Part shown: positions 12,329-26,170 of the stretch, in pieces
Numbering within the stretch: the stretch's first letter is position 1
Layout: the number at the start of each line of letters is the position of its first letter
Position numbers and translations under genes: made by a program
DNA from: Seriola aureovittata
Taxonomy: Eukaryota > Chordata > Actinopteri > Carangiformes > Carangidae
Reading direction: 5' to 3'
Length of the DNA: 64,000 nt
Assembly: GCF_021018895.1 (NCBI RefSeq)
Contig: NC_079386.1
Coordinates: forward strand, 18,328,052 to 18,392,051
The notes under the pieces: generated by a model
What the model was told of the DNA's origin: nothing
The model's input: only the letters and a program-made list of their open reading frames with translations
Databases searched by the model: none

Positions 12329-12365
<37 letters not shown>
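12329..12365. repeat. (CT)n microsatellite
   Basis: About 37 nt of CT. Confidence 0.97.
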
Positions 12366-12367
<2 letters not shown>

Positions 12368-13503
12368 CGGTTTCATCATGTTCCTGTGGCGGCTGATTGG
12401 AAGTCTTTGAACAAAAAAACTCTTGCATCTTGAGTGTGTAGAAAATCAGAATCTAACATTGTAACTTGTTCGTTCAAATTCATGATTCCTACACATCCCC
12501 AAGTCCTAAACCCTGACCTTAGTTTAAACCTAGTTCTAACCTTCAGCCTGAGACGTACATAAACACAGATCGAATGCACCTTTTGCAATTCGCTTTGAAC
12601 AAAAACATTTGCTGAATGAATGTAATCAGTAAGAAGACAAACAGGAGCTCGTACGTAACATTCAATATTTTCAGTTTTTTGTGTTTCAACAAATTAAAAA
12701 AACAAAACAAAACAACTGGTGAATATTAAAAAGTAAACTCTGAAAATGGAAAGACTAATTCATTACTGCAGAACGTTTTATGAAGCTGTTTTCTGAAGAG
12801 TTTTCTTTCAGAGGCGACAACATGAAAATCAATTTGCAAAGATGTGAACATCACTCAAGAGAAAAAAGTTTGAATTTTGTGGCGTATTAATCGTCTGGTG
12901 GAACAAGTTATGGAATGACAATATGATAACAAAGCCATCGAGATGTAAAGGATGATATAAATTTAACAGCTGCATGTGTTAAAACTGTTGCTGTGACTCT
13001 GTTGTTAACGTCATAACGTGTTCTCGTATCTTTTACGAGCAGTTTAGTGCATCGGTTCTCAACAGTGGAAGAAATGAAACTTCCACTTTTATCTGAAAAT
13101 AATGAGCCTCAATAAACAAACAATGAGTTCTCCTGTTTTAATAATGGTGACGCGATAAGCAGCAGTGAGTCACCAGCAAGAGAAAAACACAGAGACACAA
13201 AACAGTCACACTCGATTAGCAAGTGTGAAATTAAGATTAATTAATTTGTTAACGTTGATTATGATAAAGTGCTGCGAGCGGCGTCTCTGTGGGTCCGTGG
13301 GTTCCTTCCTCACTTTAAACTGCAGATTGCTCGCTGAGAAAGAAATATGTCTGAACTTTTCAACTCGCACACTGAGGGCGGAGAGGAAGGGAGGAATGAG
13401 TTAAACATGAAAGACGAGAGGAGAGAAGAGAAGAGATGAGGGCAAGAAAGGAAATAGAGAAAGTGATGAAAGAGTTTGGGGTCGTTTTGAAGGGAACTGA
13501 GTG

Positions 13504-13506
<3 letters not shown>

Positions 13507-13537
<31 letters not shown>
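13507..13537. repeat. (GA)n microsatellite
   Basis: About 31 nt of AG. Confidence 0.97.
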
Positions 13538-13540
<3 letters not shown>

Positions 13541-13924
13541 ATGTAAACAATTCTTCTATCAGGGATCCATTGATCCCTGTGAGTCAAGTGGAATGAAGAG
13601 GTTTTGGACCTAATGTTTTCCCGTCACTAATGCTGACGTTTTTTTTCATTCATCATATTTCTCTTCCTCTTCCTCATTTTCTGTTGGAATATCTGTTTCA
13701 CTCTCTGCGTTGTATTTCAACAAAAACAAAAAGAGAAGAAAAGAAAATGAGAATATAAATGACTTTTTTCCCCCACTGGAAGGTAAACTGAGCGTTTGAT
13801 TTGTTGTTATCAGACTGTCTGTGTTGCTTTGCTTGGACTCACTGCTGCAGCTGTTTGAAATGAACTGAATGATGGAGGACCATGAATCTCAGATGCATCA
13901 CACAGCATGTATATATTACTCCAG

Positions 13925-13927
<3 letters not shown>

Positions 13928-13981
<54 letters not shown>
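13928..13981. repeat. (CA)n microsatellite
   Basis: About 54 nt of CA. Confidence 0.98.
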
Positions 13982-13985
<4 letters not shown>

Positions 13986-16204
13986 CCATCATCTTCTATG
14001 CTTGTTATTTTGTTTATCAGTGCGTTTCATCTGCCCTCCAGTAAAACATATAAGATGCCAAAACATTTCCCGGTAAACTGTCCTGAGTTAACTCCCCTGA
14101 AACTCAATCACTCGGATCTCATTTGTTTTCTAACATTTCTGCCTTCGCTCGCTCCATCTCTCCTCTCCACCCTCACCCAGCGCCATCACTGACAGCCGCT
14201 CTATAAGCAGCATGTGCAGTCGTCAGATGAGACCACAGGCCTTTAACAATCATCTCTGAAACACTCGCTGACGTTGACAAGCCATTAAGTTCAGGAAATT
14301 GATTTGCAGATTGAAAATCCATTTAAGTTTTAAAAAGCTCAAAATGACCCTTCAAAGTCCAAGTACGGAGGTCACCGCAAGTTTTTATTTAGCGCACACA
14401 CACGCAGAAAGGCTCGGGTGGTGTGTGTTTGACATGTACTGACATTGAAGCTGCACCCCTCTGCTTCCCAGAATACATTTCACCAGTACAGCACAGCATG
14501 TTCATACATTCATACAACAGTTAACAACGAGCCCGCTGAGGTTTCATTAGCTGCTCCATGCTTGGTTTTAACCCAAGCTAACAAACATTAAACTCTAATC
14601 AGTCAATGTCGGGGGGGTTTAGTTTGTGGCTGAATGAGGAGCCAGAAACTCTCAGGGTGACTCACATCCGACTGTCCACAAACTTCCAGCGCAGAGGGAA
14701 ACTTTAAAGTCAAACAGAGGCAAAGATGTGACGGATGAAATCTGGTTTGTTTTTTACTTTTTCCTCTTGGTTCACTCGACTCCACAGCTGAGTGGCGAAG
14801 GAAACAAGAGTAAGCTTGGGAACACAATCCTTCTGTGTAGATGTTTTATTTTTGTCAGAGATGTGAGCCACGAGAAAAATGACAACAAAAGAGAGGAGGC
14901 TCTGAGCCTCTCTTCTGATTGGCTGACTGTTTTCTGAGTGATCCAATAAAAATAAAGCAGATTTCAGGTAAAAACACTCAGAGAAACCAAATCCTGCAAG
15001 GTTTGGATGGTGGGTCCAGGTGGGCGGGGCTTGGTGGCTGCTTCGTTGTGACATCACAAAGTTCCAGAAGTCCTGACGGCTGGTTTTAAGGCTCAGTTTC
15101 TGAATACAGGCTGTGTGCATTTCTCTGTGGACTGAGGCTTTGATACTTTCACAGTATTAATATAGAAGCTAGAGCTGATCTATAATCAAAAGACTTTGAG
15201 CTGACATTTCTGTGCATCAGTCAGATAATACTAACATTCTTATATAGAATTAATATTAAAACTTGAGAACTGGATGAACTCAGGACACTTGTAGAAACTT
15301 TGTCCTGTTGACATTCAGCAGAAATTCGCTGAAGTATTGTTTGTGTGACAAAAGCAGCAGCGTTGAGCCTGAGGAATGATTCGTCTGTGGCTCAGAACCA
15401 CCTGGTGACACAAAGACTTCCTCCACTTGAGATGCCAAACACAGAAAACAGCGTTTCGCTTCAACAAGTTTCCTTCTTTATGAGAATGTGCGGATGCAGA
15501 TAATGAGCAGATAAATTAGGGAGCACTCAAGACACAGCGGCTCGGTCTAAATGGAAAGGAAAAGAGTGTTCTTTGAAACTGTATTGCTGAAGTGTGAAGA
15601 CGCAGAGTGGAACTCAAGAGTCAGTTAAACAAAAGTTTTATTTTCTTTCATTAAAACCACTGAAATGAAAAATGAAAATACTCTCACTTCATTGGCTGTG
15701 AATAAATGCACAACAAGACAAGGAGTCCTGCTTGGCAATAACAGATGATATAAGAGTGACTGACTGTAATGCTCTATAGAAATCATATACTACTTCTTTT
15801 TGACTGTTGATGTCATTTGAATTACATTTTTTTGATAAGATTTCTTGACAAATAAAAGTGAGTTTCAAGGTTTTTATCACTAGCAAACATAAAAGTTTGT
15901 CATGCTCACAAGGAAAGTGGGAATGCTGATGTTTAAGGTGCTTCTGAAACCTCCTTTCAGCTGAAGAGAAGTGTTTTTAATTCTTCACACATCTACTCCT
16001 GTCACTCCTTCTGCGCAAAACCATGAATCAATGTGAGGAGGAGGAGGAGACATAGGGAGCCCCCACAAGTGACCCGAGCTCCTCCCAAAACATCACAACT
16101 TCAAACTGAGGGGATCTCACCGAACTCATGAATAACCATCAGCGTTTCTAATGCAGCATGAAGCGAGGTGTGAAAACCTAATGTCCTGTCATTGGTTATT
16201 TTAA

Positions 16205-16205
<1 letters not shown>
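13982..16205. other. Non-genic sequence, no gene recognised
   Basis: Ordinary AT-rich sequence on both strands; I see no coding exon, RNA gene or dispersed repeat. Confidence 0.45.

Positions 16206-16240
<35 letters not shown>
16206..16240. repeat. (TG)n microsatellite
   Basis: About 35 nt of TG. Confidence 0.97.
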
Positions 16241-16246
<6 letters not shown>

Positions 16247-16501
16247 GTCCCAGTCGGTGTGGCTGATTTTTATGTGTCGTGGCTCTGCTTCATGTTTTGT
16301 TTTGTCTGCCCATGTGTAATTATGGTGATTGGCTGCAGTGACAGATTTTCAATGAGTGTCTGTGCATTGTTGGCGATGGAGCGCTCCACCTGTCAGCACA
16401 TTCAGTGCAGCAGCGCCTGTGAGTAAAGCGGAGTATCCGCTCCGTCCATTACTATTGCAGAGAATATTTCACTCAGTAACTAATATTTAATTTCTCCTTC
16501 T

Positions 16502-16502
16502 C

Positions 16503-16543
<41 letters not shown>

Positions 16544-16545
16544 CA
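16502..16545. repeat. (CA)n microsatellite
   Basis: About 44 nt of CA with one AA interruption. Confidence 0.97.
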
Positions 16546-19500
16546 GTGACAAATCAGCTATAAACTAAACCCAAAAATCTCATTCAGCAGCTGGTTTGAT
16601 TTTTTATTTGGCAGCAATATCCCGACACACGGCTCGCTGCACTTAGACAAGGTGAATCCTGAAGGACATTACTTAAGACTAAACACTGCTGATACAATTA
16701 CTTCAGCACACATGGATCTTTAATATTGTTCAAATACCCAGCCACTTAAAACCCCTGAATTCCTGAGTGAAAACAAAGAAGGTGTGTGTTATAGAAGTTA
16801 ATATCAAAAAGGTAAAAGACCAACTAAACCACCACAGACACACAAAGACTATGAACATGAAATAATAAACTCTACACTGATGTGAAAACGTTTCTCTACA
16901 ACATCTAATCCTCCATTGTCTCACTGCTCATGACTGATCATATATGACATTTTATATTGGTAATGAAATGCAAGGGTGCGCTATCAGCTAGCTTACATTA
17001 TTAGCTAAACTGAAACTTAAGGCAAAAGTTTGAAACTAGCTAACCAATAAAAATAGCATAAATCCGTAGACACTTGACACACTCTAATAGAAACTCTGAA
17101 AGTAAGAAAGTAAAGTGCATTAAACAAGCTAATGTAGCTATTGCAACTCACATTTAGCTGCAGTGTCTGGATTCTTCCAGGCATGAATATGGGAAATATA
17201 TTCCTATATTTACAATTACAGGTAAGTAGGATATATAAATGTTCCAACCCCCCAAACTGTTGTTGAGTTAACCAACACAGATCTCTAACCGCCCACCACC
17301 ACACATACACATGCTGCCATTTAAAACATGGTATTTTAACGATGTCCAGGTGACACCAGTGACATCAAGAAACTCGTGTAAAAACATTTGCAGAGGTTAC
17401 ATTCCTCTGTCTGCAGCCTGTTTTTAAAACCCAGTTTCTGGCAGCTCGAGCAGATGAACAAAGCCTTCACAGTGAACACTGAGCATTTTTCATTTTCTTC
17501 TAATCCTAAACACCCACCACAGAACTGTTGTCCTGCGCCAGCATCCTGTTTCAACTGGATCTCTGTCAAATCAACCCGGAAAAGCATCGACATGCTTGTG
17601 CTGCGACTCTAAAAATGCTCTCTTTCTTTCTCTTTTTATCACTGCAAAACCATTTTCTGTCTTGGATCGAGCCTTGATTTTCATTTCGAACTGAATTGAG
17701 GTGAAACCAGTGGCAGCCTGGAATCCACAAACATGAGAAATGCTTTGTGGAAATGGTCAGCAAATAACATCATTTGTGGTTCATGAGCTAAAACTGGCAA
17801 TATTTTCTGAAAGTCAGATTTGATTTGTAGGAAACGATTTCCTCGAGCACTGTTTTTCCAGCGTGGTGAAAAGGTTGAAGTCAGCAAACTGCACAGGAGG
17901 GAAAGTGAAGCCTGAATGTGCGTCTGAAAGCTGCAGAGAGAAGAGTGTGTATCATGGTGTTGACAGCACTTACAGAGTAAATGGGTAAAAGCGAGTCCAA
18001 GTGACGTCAGTGCCAAATGTCGCCTGGGCCTTGTGGGGGGAGAGAACGTCCCCAACAAAGCGACGGCCAACGAAATCCTCTAATTAAGTAATCAGCCGAA
18101 CAGCAGGGGGCTGGAGCTGGGGACTGAGTGGGACTTGGCAGATCTCAGAGACACATGAAGCCTCAAACCAACAACACTGGGACGCCGTCTCCTTTTGTTA
18201 GAGTGAAAACAGAACACCAGCAGTTCCAGGCGCTTCAACTGAGGATGATGGACTTTAATACTTTGTCAAATTGCAACTTCTCCACGGTTCAAACGCATTA
18301 AACAACAAAATACAAGAGAGTCCAGGCCTGACTCATGGTGTAATGTTCAGCGAGCTGAGGACCGATACACAAAACCCTCAAAAGCTCAAACATAAAACCT
18401 GCTCACTTCATGAGTCGATAACTGTTGTTCTGACAAAATATTCTGAAGACGTGACACATTGGTTTGTTATTAGATGACTCAATAATGAATGCTGTCAGTT
18501 TGTCTCTTCGTTGTATGTGTTTATAAGCTTCTAAGTGTAAGTATAACATGATCTGTAGTCAAGGTTTACACAACAACAGATGATAGAACTAATCATTCAG
18601 CCACAAAAACAGAAACAGAAACACATACAAGGCTAAAAGTCTTATGTAAGTTTCAATACATGGATACATCACATCATCCAACATCCAACTCTAATTATAT
18701 CGCTAATTGCCTTAAATTGACAGTTTCCCTATGGGATTTCTACATTGCTACTGTGAAACTAACAGAACTAGCACCTAGAAGTCACGCTAATTGCTATGCT
18801 AGCAGGAGCTATTTAATGATATTTAAACAACATTGTGCAGATGGGATTATTATATAGGACCACTTCCTGAAATCAATAGATCTAAACTAAACTAAGGTGT
18901 CGTACAGTATCTAACAATGAAAACAAACTTTTGTTGCACTGATCTTTTACCAAAAAGTTTTATACCTTCTCGACCTGCAGAGAGTTCAGCTTCTGGAAAC
19001 AGCTGCTCAACTCCACTTGACTCCAGACACATTTTTTGGGGGGGTTTCCGTCGGGCATAGGTTGTGGATACTAGCTGGTTGAAGTTGAATCGGTACTATG
19101 TGATGGAAAAACCTTTTGAAAACAAAATACAACCTTCCGTAGCACTTTCACGCTGCTGCACTTGTTTCAAAGAAGTTGCTTCAATAACGACGTCACAAAC
19201 CGAAGATAACTTCACACTAATGAGACAAACGCTGAACTGTTCACGGTCAAACCTCTACCTGTCCGTATTCGTCAGTATTTCCAACTGGATGAACTAATAT
19301 AAGCAGCGACCTCCCAGCAACAAGTCTGCAGCAGCCAACAGCCTCTCAAAGAGGAAACAATCTGAAGTTCTTTTTATGGAGAAAAAATTAACATTTCATT
19401 AGATTCTCTTGAGAAATGATTGAACATAATTACAGGCAGTCACCAGTAATTAACCGATCAGTGTGATCATTGCCCGTGTAATTTGCATAATTTCCTGCAC

Positions 19501-19619
19501 TTTGCTAAATTGGTTGAAAATGTTGATGTCTACAATCAGCTGCCTCAGCCTCCCACCGCTTCTCAGACAAGATCAGACGCACACTTCTGATGAGGAAGTC
19601 GTCGACAGACATCAGCAGG

Positions 19620-19621
<2 letters not shown>
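16546..19621. other. Non-genic sequence, no gene recognised
   Basis: No coding exon recognised. 19420..19515 is rich in TAATTA and contains an octamer-type ATTTGCAT, and may be a regulatory element. Confidence 0.4.
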
Positions 19622-19670
<49 letters not shown>

Positions 19671-19682
19671 CACACACACACA
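19622..19682. repeat. (CA)n microsatellite
   Basis: About 61 nt of CA with one CG interruption. Confidence 0.98.
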
Positions 19683-22636
19683 CCCATCTCAAAGACAAAA
19701 GATTTGAGCAAGATAGTGAGAGGAAGTTGTTTCCATGGTAACTTGCAAATCAATTAGACTTTCCTGCACAGATGCAGATACAAATTATTCAGCTGTAAAT
19801 CTTAGAGGCAAAATCAAGACTCATGTTTAAACACATGTTAAATATACTGGTTTTATGTGGACGCTCCTCATCCTTTGGTGGACTTGTCGTCCGGGTCTGT
19901 TTTTCCAGGTCTGGGTCTACGCTCGACTCTTATTGCCACAGCTTAATATGATATTAACTTGCTCTACTCTCCACACTGCGGGTCAGTGCTGCTGCAGGCG
20001 AGGAAACGTACAGTTACAGTTAAAGAAGAAAAACTAAGCCGATAAAACGTGACAGTGGAGAACTGAACCGTGTCTATTCTCACTCTCCTGACCCTGTTTC
20101 AGTGGCAGCTGTTTTTACACGTGTGTCTTCCACCTTCATGTTGGCAGATAGACTTTATTGGCATCGTGAAACACGACTCTCGCTGCACAAACTCCTTCAC
20201 ACCGAGCTGAAAGAAGACGTTGGCTTCAGGTCGGCCCTCTGGGATCTAACATTCCTGATGTTTTGAATGTGTGTGAACGGCACAGGATCTCGACAGAAGG
20301 TAAATATATGCCGTACTGTGCCTGCACTTCCCAGCCAATCGGTGGTGTGTGTGTAACTGGAGGGAATTTCACGGTGATGGGAAACAATCAGAGGAGAGGA
20401 ACAGACTGGATAGATCTCACCAACATGTTTATTAATAAAAGTCCTAATGGATAAGAACCCTGGAGGGAGACGTTCTGCCTTCAAAAGAACTATTCATGAA
20501 TAATAATGATAAACAGACAAGACATCCAACGTGTGACTGGTTCATTTTAAAAGACAATGAGGACGCAGTGTTTTCTGTTTTAATCTGAATATGGAAATAA
20601 TGTAAATGTGGAATATTTGCTGTTAAGAAAGTCTTTAATGTCACAGCTGTAAGTTTTCTTTAACCCTGGGAATATATGGAGGAAATGGAACAGGAGAAAA
20701 GAAGAAATGCGGCACTTCACCCCCTGTGGCTTCCATATTATTTAGCATAACAAGCAATTATATTTCTAATAAAGTGCCGGCAGCTGAGCTTTATGGCTAT
20801 TATCGGCACAGCTGGAGAGTGTCCTTGACCAATTAAAGACAGGCTGAAAGAAATGGTTATTACTAACTCAGGATGCTGGAGGAAACCTGGGAGAGATGAT
20901 CTGTGAGTCTGGGGGCCACATTCAGGAGATTAGCAGACGCTGATTACATCCGGGTTGGAAACGATGGAACCGTCACGTTTGTTTTACCAAGTGAAATTTG
21001 TCAAAATGAATAAAGGAGGAATCTTAAGTTTCACACATGCAGATTACAAGACACATGGTTAGAGTTTATTGTTACATTCATGTTTCATGTTATAACAACA
21101 AACTTTCCTCATTTTTTTTAACAAATCTTTAATGTTATAATATTTTCTGAAATAATACGTTTTGTGATCTGTTATTATGACAAGAAACGTTTTGTGTAAA
21201 GATGGAATATTAATAATGTAATTAGTTTTTTAGTAAGACAAAGAAAATATGTCATTAAAACTAGAAATTAGAGCCAATATTTTATTCATTTATTTATTTT
21301 TTTAAGCTTCCGCTCACACACATTATAAATGAAAGCAAAATGCAAATCTACCTGTTCAGTGTGGTTGTGTGTGAAGCGTCATCAGTGCTGTACAACAGTC
21401 ACATCATTTCTCTCAGGCGCTCGGAGAGTCGTAGCTGCTGACAGTTTGAGAGCACGTCGCTGAGTCGTGTACCTTTGTGTACGACGACTGTCGCTGTCTG
21501 AGTCCTTTCTGTTTCATTCTTCACTTTATATATTTATAAAGCAAAACAACCTATATACAGTAACGTATCTTACATCACATCCACAGAACAGGAAGTAAAC
21601 ACTTTTAAAGGATCTCAAGGTCAGCTGGTTCCTGAGCAGAGAAAGAGAGAAAACTATATTACACTCAGATTGATGAAACTGCAGCTGAATCTGAAACTGG
21701 ATCAGTATTAATCAAGTCCTCCACAGACCTGGATCTGCAATGATCTGTTGTGGTTTATATCCTTTACGGTTGTAGTTCATTATTTCTATCATTCTTTCAT
21801 TTCTTTTTTTTACTCCTTCTCCACGACTCAGAACAGCACGAGGATCTGGACGCAGATGTATGAAGGGAACTGACCGGTGGAGTCCTGTCAGTACAGACTG
21901 CACAGTGTTCACACGCAGCACCGGGGAAAAGCCTCCTGATCTAAACATGTCGGGGATTCCTTCAAGCTTCCAGCTTGTGAATCCGACAGATGAAACTTGT
22001 ATATTTTCTGCATGAAGGACTCGTGGTGAGCAGCTTAAACTGCGGGAAGACGCCTGTGACAAGATGCGTCGTGTCAGAGATTTAATATCAATTAGTTGTT
22101 TGTCACGGCTCGTACTCTCGACTGCGTTTTTCCCATATGTCAGCAGAAAGAAAAAAAAACAGCAGAAAGAGGGTTAGAATATTTTGAAATGATAAACTAG
22201 AATTAAATACATAAATGATGCTGTGTTCAGCGTAGAAAATCTATAACCACTAAAGGACAAGCTGCTGCCTTTCTGTCTACTGGTCAAAACTGATGACAGC
22301 CATCTTGTTTGAATAAACTTTAATAAACTACCAGAATTGACGACTTTTGTCCCCCAAAGAATCTCAGTGTCTGTCCAGCTTTGCCCGAACCTCAAACCAA
22401 TCTTCCACCTAAAATTGAATAATCTACATTATGGGAACTTGTTTTTCTAAGGGAAGCTGAGTGTTCGCCATGTGACACACAAACACACACTGTGTTCGGG
22501 TCGGTCACTGTTAAACTGATCAGGACACGGTTCACAGAGTGCTGATTGGTGTTTGTAGAGAGCTGGTGAAATGTGCTTTCTGCCCCTATTATGTGGAGAC
22601 TGACAGAATGTGCATGCTTCTGCATATTTCTGTGTT

Positions 22637-22638
<2 letters not shown>
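19683..22638. other. Non-genic sequence, no gene recognised
   Basis: No coding exon recognised. 20700..20960 looks unusually free of simple repeats and is a candidate conserved element. Confidence 0.4.

Positions 22639-22702
<64 letters not shown>
22639..22702. repeat. (TG)n microsatellite
   Basis: About 64 nt of TG. Confidence 0.98.
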
Positions 22703-22704
<2 letters not shown>

Positions 22705-22865
22705 GTGACAAATTATTGATGTTTTCTTGGCTGCCCCAGTGTGGGACTGTCTGACAAGTTTCACACAGAGCTGAGCCGGAGGGGACAGTCGTTAGGCCTC
22801 AGATCTGACAGACTCACACCAGCAGAAAAACACTTGCCGGAGGAAACTGACGGGACTCTGGTGCG

Positions 22866-23147
22866 AACAGCAGCAGCAGCATTGGGGGGGGAGGGGGGGG
22901 GGGGGGGGGGGCAGCTGTAGTAACGGCAGTAGCAGCAGTAACAGGAGTAACAGGAGTAGTAGTTGTAGTGAGGCAAAGTAAATTCTAAATGATAAATGAT
23001 AGCAGCTGTTTTTTTGTTTTTTTTGGTGAAGAGGGAAAACAAGGTAGAAAAGGGAAAACAGAAAAAAGAAGACAATGGAAAAATCTAAGAGAAGAGGGAA
23101 AAAAGAAAATGAAGGAAAAAAGAAAAAAGAGGAAAAATTATAGGAGC
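22866..23147. repeat. Low-complexity cluster: (CAG)n, G-tract, degenerate CAGTAG repeats, homopurine run
   Basis: Order: four to five CAG units; 28 nt of almost pure G (22884..22911); degenerate AGCAGTAACAGGAGTAACAG units; then about 115 nt that are nearly all purine (23030..23147). Strong strand asymmetry over nearly 300 nt. Confidence 0.85.
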
Positions 23148-25949
23148 TTTTTGACAACGAGAAAAAATGCTGGATTATTTCTATCTGAGGCGGACATAAC
23201 TTCACAGTTTGACTTCAGGAATGTTTTCAAGGGTTAATTTGTTTCAGGTTTTATATAAACAGTTTCCTAAATCCTACAACACCTCCTCTCCCCCTTTGTT
23301 TTCATGTAACTGCCAGTTTATCTTGTTCATTTTTGAAAACAGGCAAAATCACGTGTTGCCGTAAAAATACCGGCAGTACCCGACGACATAATAGCATTAT
23401 GGGTAGAATGGATTGGTGTAAATAGTATTTGTTCCAGTTTATACACTGCACAGTGGAAGTGAAGGCGGACTGCAGAGAAGTCGAGGTCATAGAGGTCGGA
23501 CGTGTCTGTGCTCAGCAGCGTTGGATAGAAGTGGCATCCATCCATGTGCAGCCGCGGGAGACAAGCGTTACATGTTCCAGCGTGGTGATGGATCGCAGGG
23601 AACAGATGAGTGACAGCTGAAGGCTAAAACATGGAAAACCAACAAGCAGGGACGGGGTTGTTACTGTGGTCCATCGGTGCTGGGGGAGGTGAGAGCTAGA
23701 AATCATCCGTCCTGCTTCTGCCCTCCATTAATTCCAACTGGGACACTGAAAAGTGAATTATCTGAAGTTTCGACCATCCATTCTTTTTATATGACGGCAG
23801 CCAAATGAGCAAAAGAGAGATGTAGCGGTGAGAGTGTGTGACCTACATCTCCAAACACCATTAAATAAATCAATATGTAACTGCAACCATTATGGGTCAG
23901 TTTGGAGTTCAGCAGAAGCAGCCTGCTGTTCAACACTGCAGCCACAAAAAAACAACTAATTTCTTTGATCTCTCAATCACATTTTTCTAAAATAACAATA
24001 ACAACTGCAACTGTTTCTAGAAAGACAAGTTTGTTGTTTCTGAAATGACTTTAGCATTTTGAAGCTGCATCTATTGCTTCTTCTTGGTCAAAAAACAATC
24101 AATTACATATTGTTTTATCACCCAATAAAGCAACACTCCAGTACTTTAAAGCGTCGCCACCTGTAGAGTTTTCTAGTGAACAAACACAGGTTCTGTTTAC
24201 CTTCAGTGACACTCATCAAAATGCAATGTGTGTGTCCTTAAAGTGTTGAATGCGTGTTTACTAGCTTGCAGTCGCTTGTAGATCAGTGGAATTGTGGGAA
24301 ACCATTGTGTGTCCACCTGCACACACACGATAAACAAAACGGGAACCAGAAGAAAAACTGTTTTTACAGCAGCGCCACTGAGCAGAGGTCCAACTCCTCA
24401 AGACGTTTCAGCACCACGGACAGCTCCTCACATCTACTGTACTGTACAACTGGATGGGTTCAGTTGAACGCTTTTATTTAACTGTGTTATCATCAAACTT
24501 CCTTTGTTCCACCTCCTTGCATGAGCAGGGTTTGGAGTTGTAGCCTGGTAAAAAAAAAAGTCTGAAAATGAGCTACTGTTGTGCCTGATGCTCATTCTGT
24601 TCCGTCTGGTCAGGCCATTATCAGGCTGATAACGTGTAGTCTGACCCCAGCATTTAAGCTGTTGTTACCACCTGAATGTAGAATATGTTGAGTATTAATA
24701 TTTAGCTCTGACTTCGTTACTCCCCACAAATAAACACCAAACTCATCAGAGCAGGGATTAGGGAGTGCCAACAATAATTTCCTGTCTGGGTGAACGTAGG
24801 ACATTTTGAAATGCTGCAGCAGCTGTGATTAAATAGTACACTGAATATACTCTATATTTCAGTGAGAAGACTCTGAATAGTATCTTATTGCTTTGTTGGT
24901 GAAAGGTAATTCAAACATTACCGTCTCTAAAGGTCTTGTAAACAAGTCTGAGACTCTTGATTTACATTATAAAGGAACAAAAAAGCAAGTAATGTATTTT
25001 AACTACAGCATATAGCATGTTTCAAGATGATGATAGTTGCTAGTAGATGGCCTTGTGTATGCTGTTTACATTTTTCTGTAAAGTCGAGTAATGATTGATA
25101 TTTCAGTCACTGAAAAGACACTGGAAAGAAAATTTTGAAAATAGAAAATTAACGAAAAGACTTCTGATAAATAAGGTTGAAAATTTTAAAAGATAATTTT
25201 TAGTTTGTTAAAAAGACAAATTTCCAAAATGTAATAATTAAATACATTTTTGGGGCATTTGTTTTTACACAGTAAACCTCGATTTTAAAATGATGTGGTC
25301 TTTTTAAGATATTTACTCAAACATGTACATCGCTCTTCTCCAGGCAATGTTCTCATTTCACATCTGCAGACAAAGACCCCCGCCAACGCAGTATGATCTG
25401 TTTTACAGACAAGGGATATTCCATATAATCTAAATACAATAAAAAAGTGGTTTACAACGAAAGGCGTCCGTGACCTTGACGTCCAGAGATCAAATTTAAC
25501 CGGTAAAACTACATATGTGATATCAGGTTCTGGGCTGTGAATAAACTCCCACTGAGCGAGGAGATGTTTCCTGTTTGCCATGGCATTAAACCGAGCATCA
25601 TAACCAGGTTTCACATTAATAGATTATGAGCTTCACCGTGTTATTGTAACCACTTAGTTTTAATGCTTTGACTCGTAGTGTTTTACATGATTTTTAGGTC
25701 TGATTGACTTTTGTCTCTGTCACTGATTTGTTCCCTCGACTCTTTTGTTTGCCAGTTTTTCTGTGTTTGTCCTTTTTTTTTATTCCAGGTATTGACTCAG
25801 GTTTTGGTCTTGGCTGTGGCTCAGGCAGCCAACTGATGCTGTTATTTCTGTGCTGTCAACATTCAGTAATTATGAAAGCCATTTGTTTTGAAGTACTGCC
25901 AAAGCGCGGACAGTTATTTGGTTTTGTTAGTGTGTTCCTGTATTTCTAT
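23148..25949. other. Non-genic sequence, no gene recognised
   Basis: AT-rich, no coding exon, RNA gene or clear dispersed repeat seen. Confidence 0.45.
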
Positions 25950-26170
25950 CTTTGTGAAGACCAATGGAAACCTTAAGGGGACATATTGAAAGACAGTTTT
26001 TTTTTGGAAAGTGATAAATCTGCGGAAAAATAATTTTCACATTTCACATTTTGGGAAGTGAAGACAATTGTAGAAAGTGGGGACGTTATTCATAGGAGAA
26101 ATTTTGGAAATATTTGGATATATTTATACAATAGAGAAATTTTCTGATAAAGGGGACCACTACCTCTAGT
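25950..26170. repeat. Decayed GTGAGGACC-type element
   Basis: CTTTGTGAAGACCAATGGAA is followed by degenerate units such as GGGAAGTGAAGACAATTG and GAAAGTGGGGACGTTATT. These correspond to the complement of the AAAATGTCCTCACTT units seen at 3965..4650. Confidence 0.5.

Larger units (their letters stand above)
9031..13506. other. Mostly non-genic sequence
   Basis: No recognisable gene. Contains short tandem arrays listed separately, the exon-like stretch at 11694..11956, and a CCTAAACCCTGACC / TTCTAACCTTCAGCC fragment at 12500..12560 that resembles the GTGAGGACC element. Confidence 0.4.
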
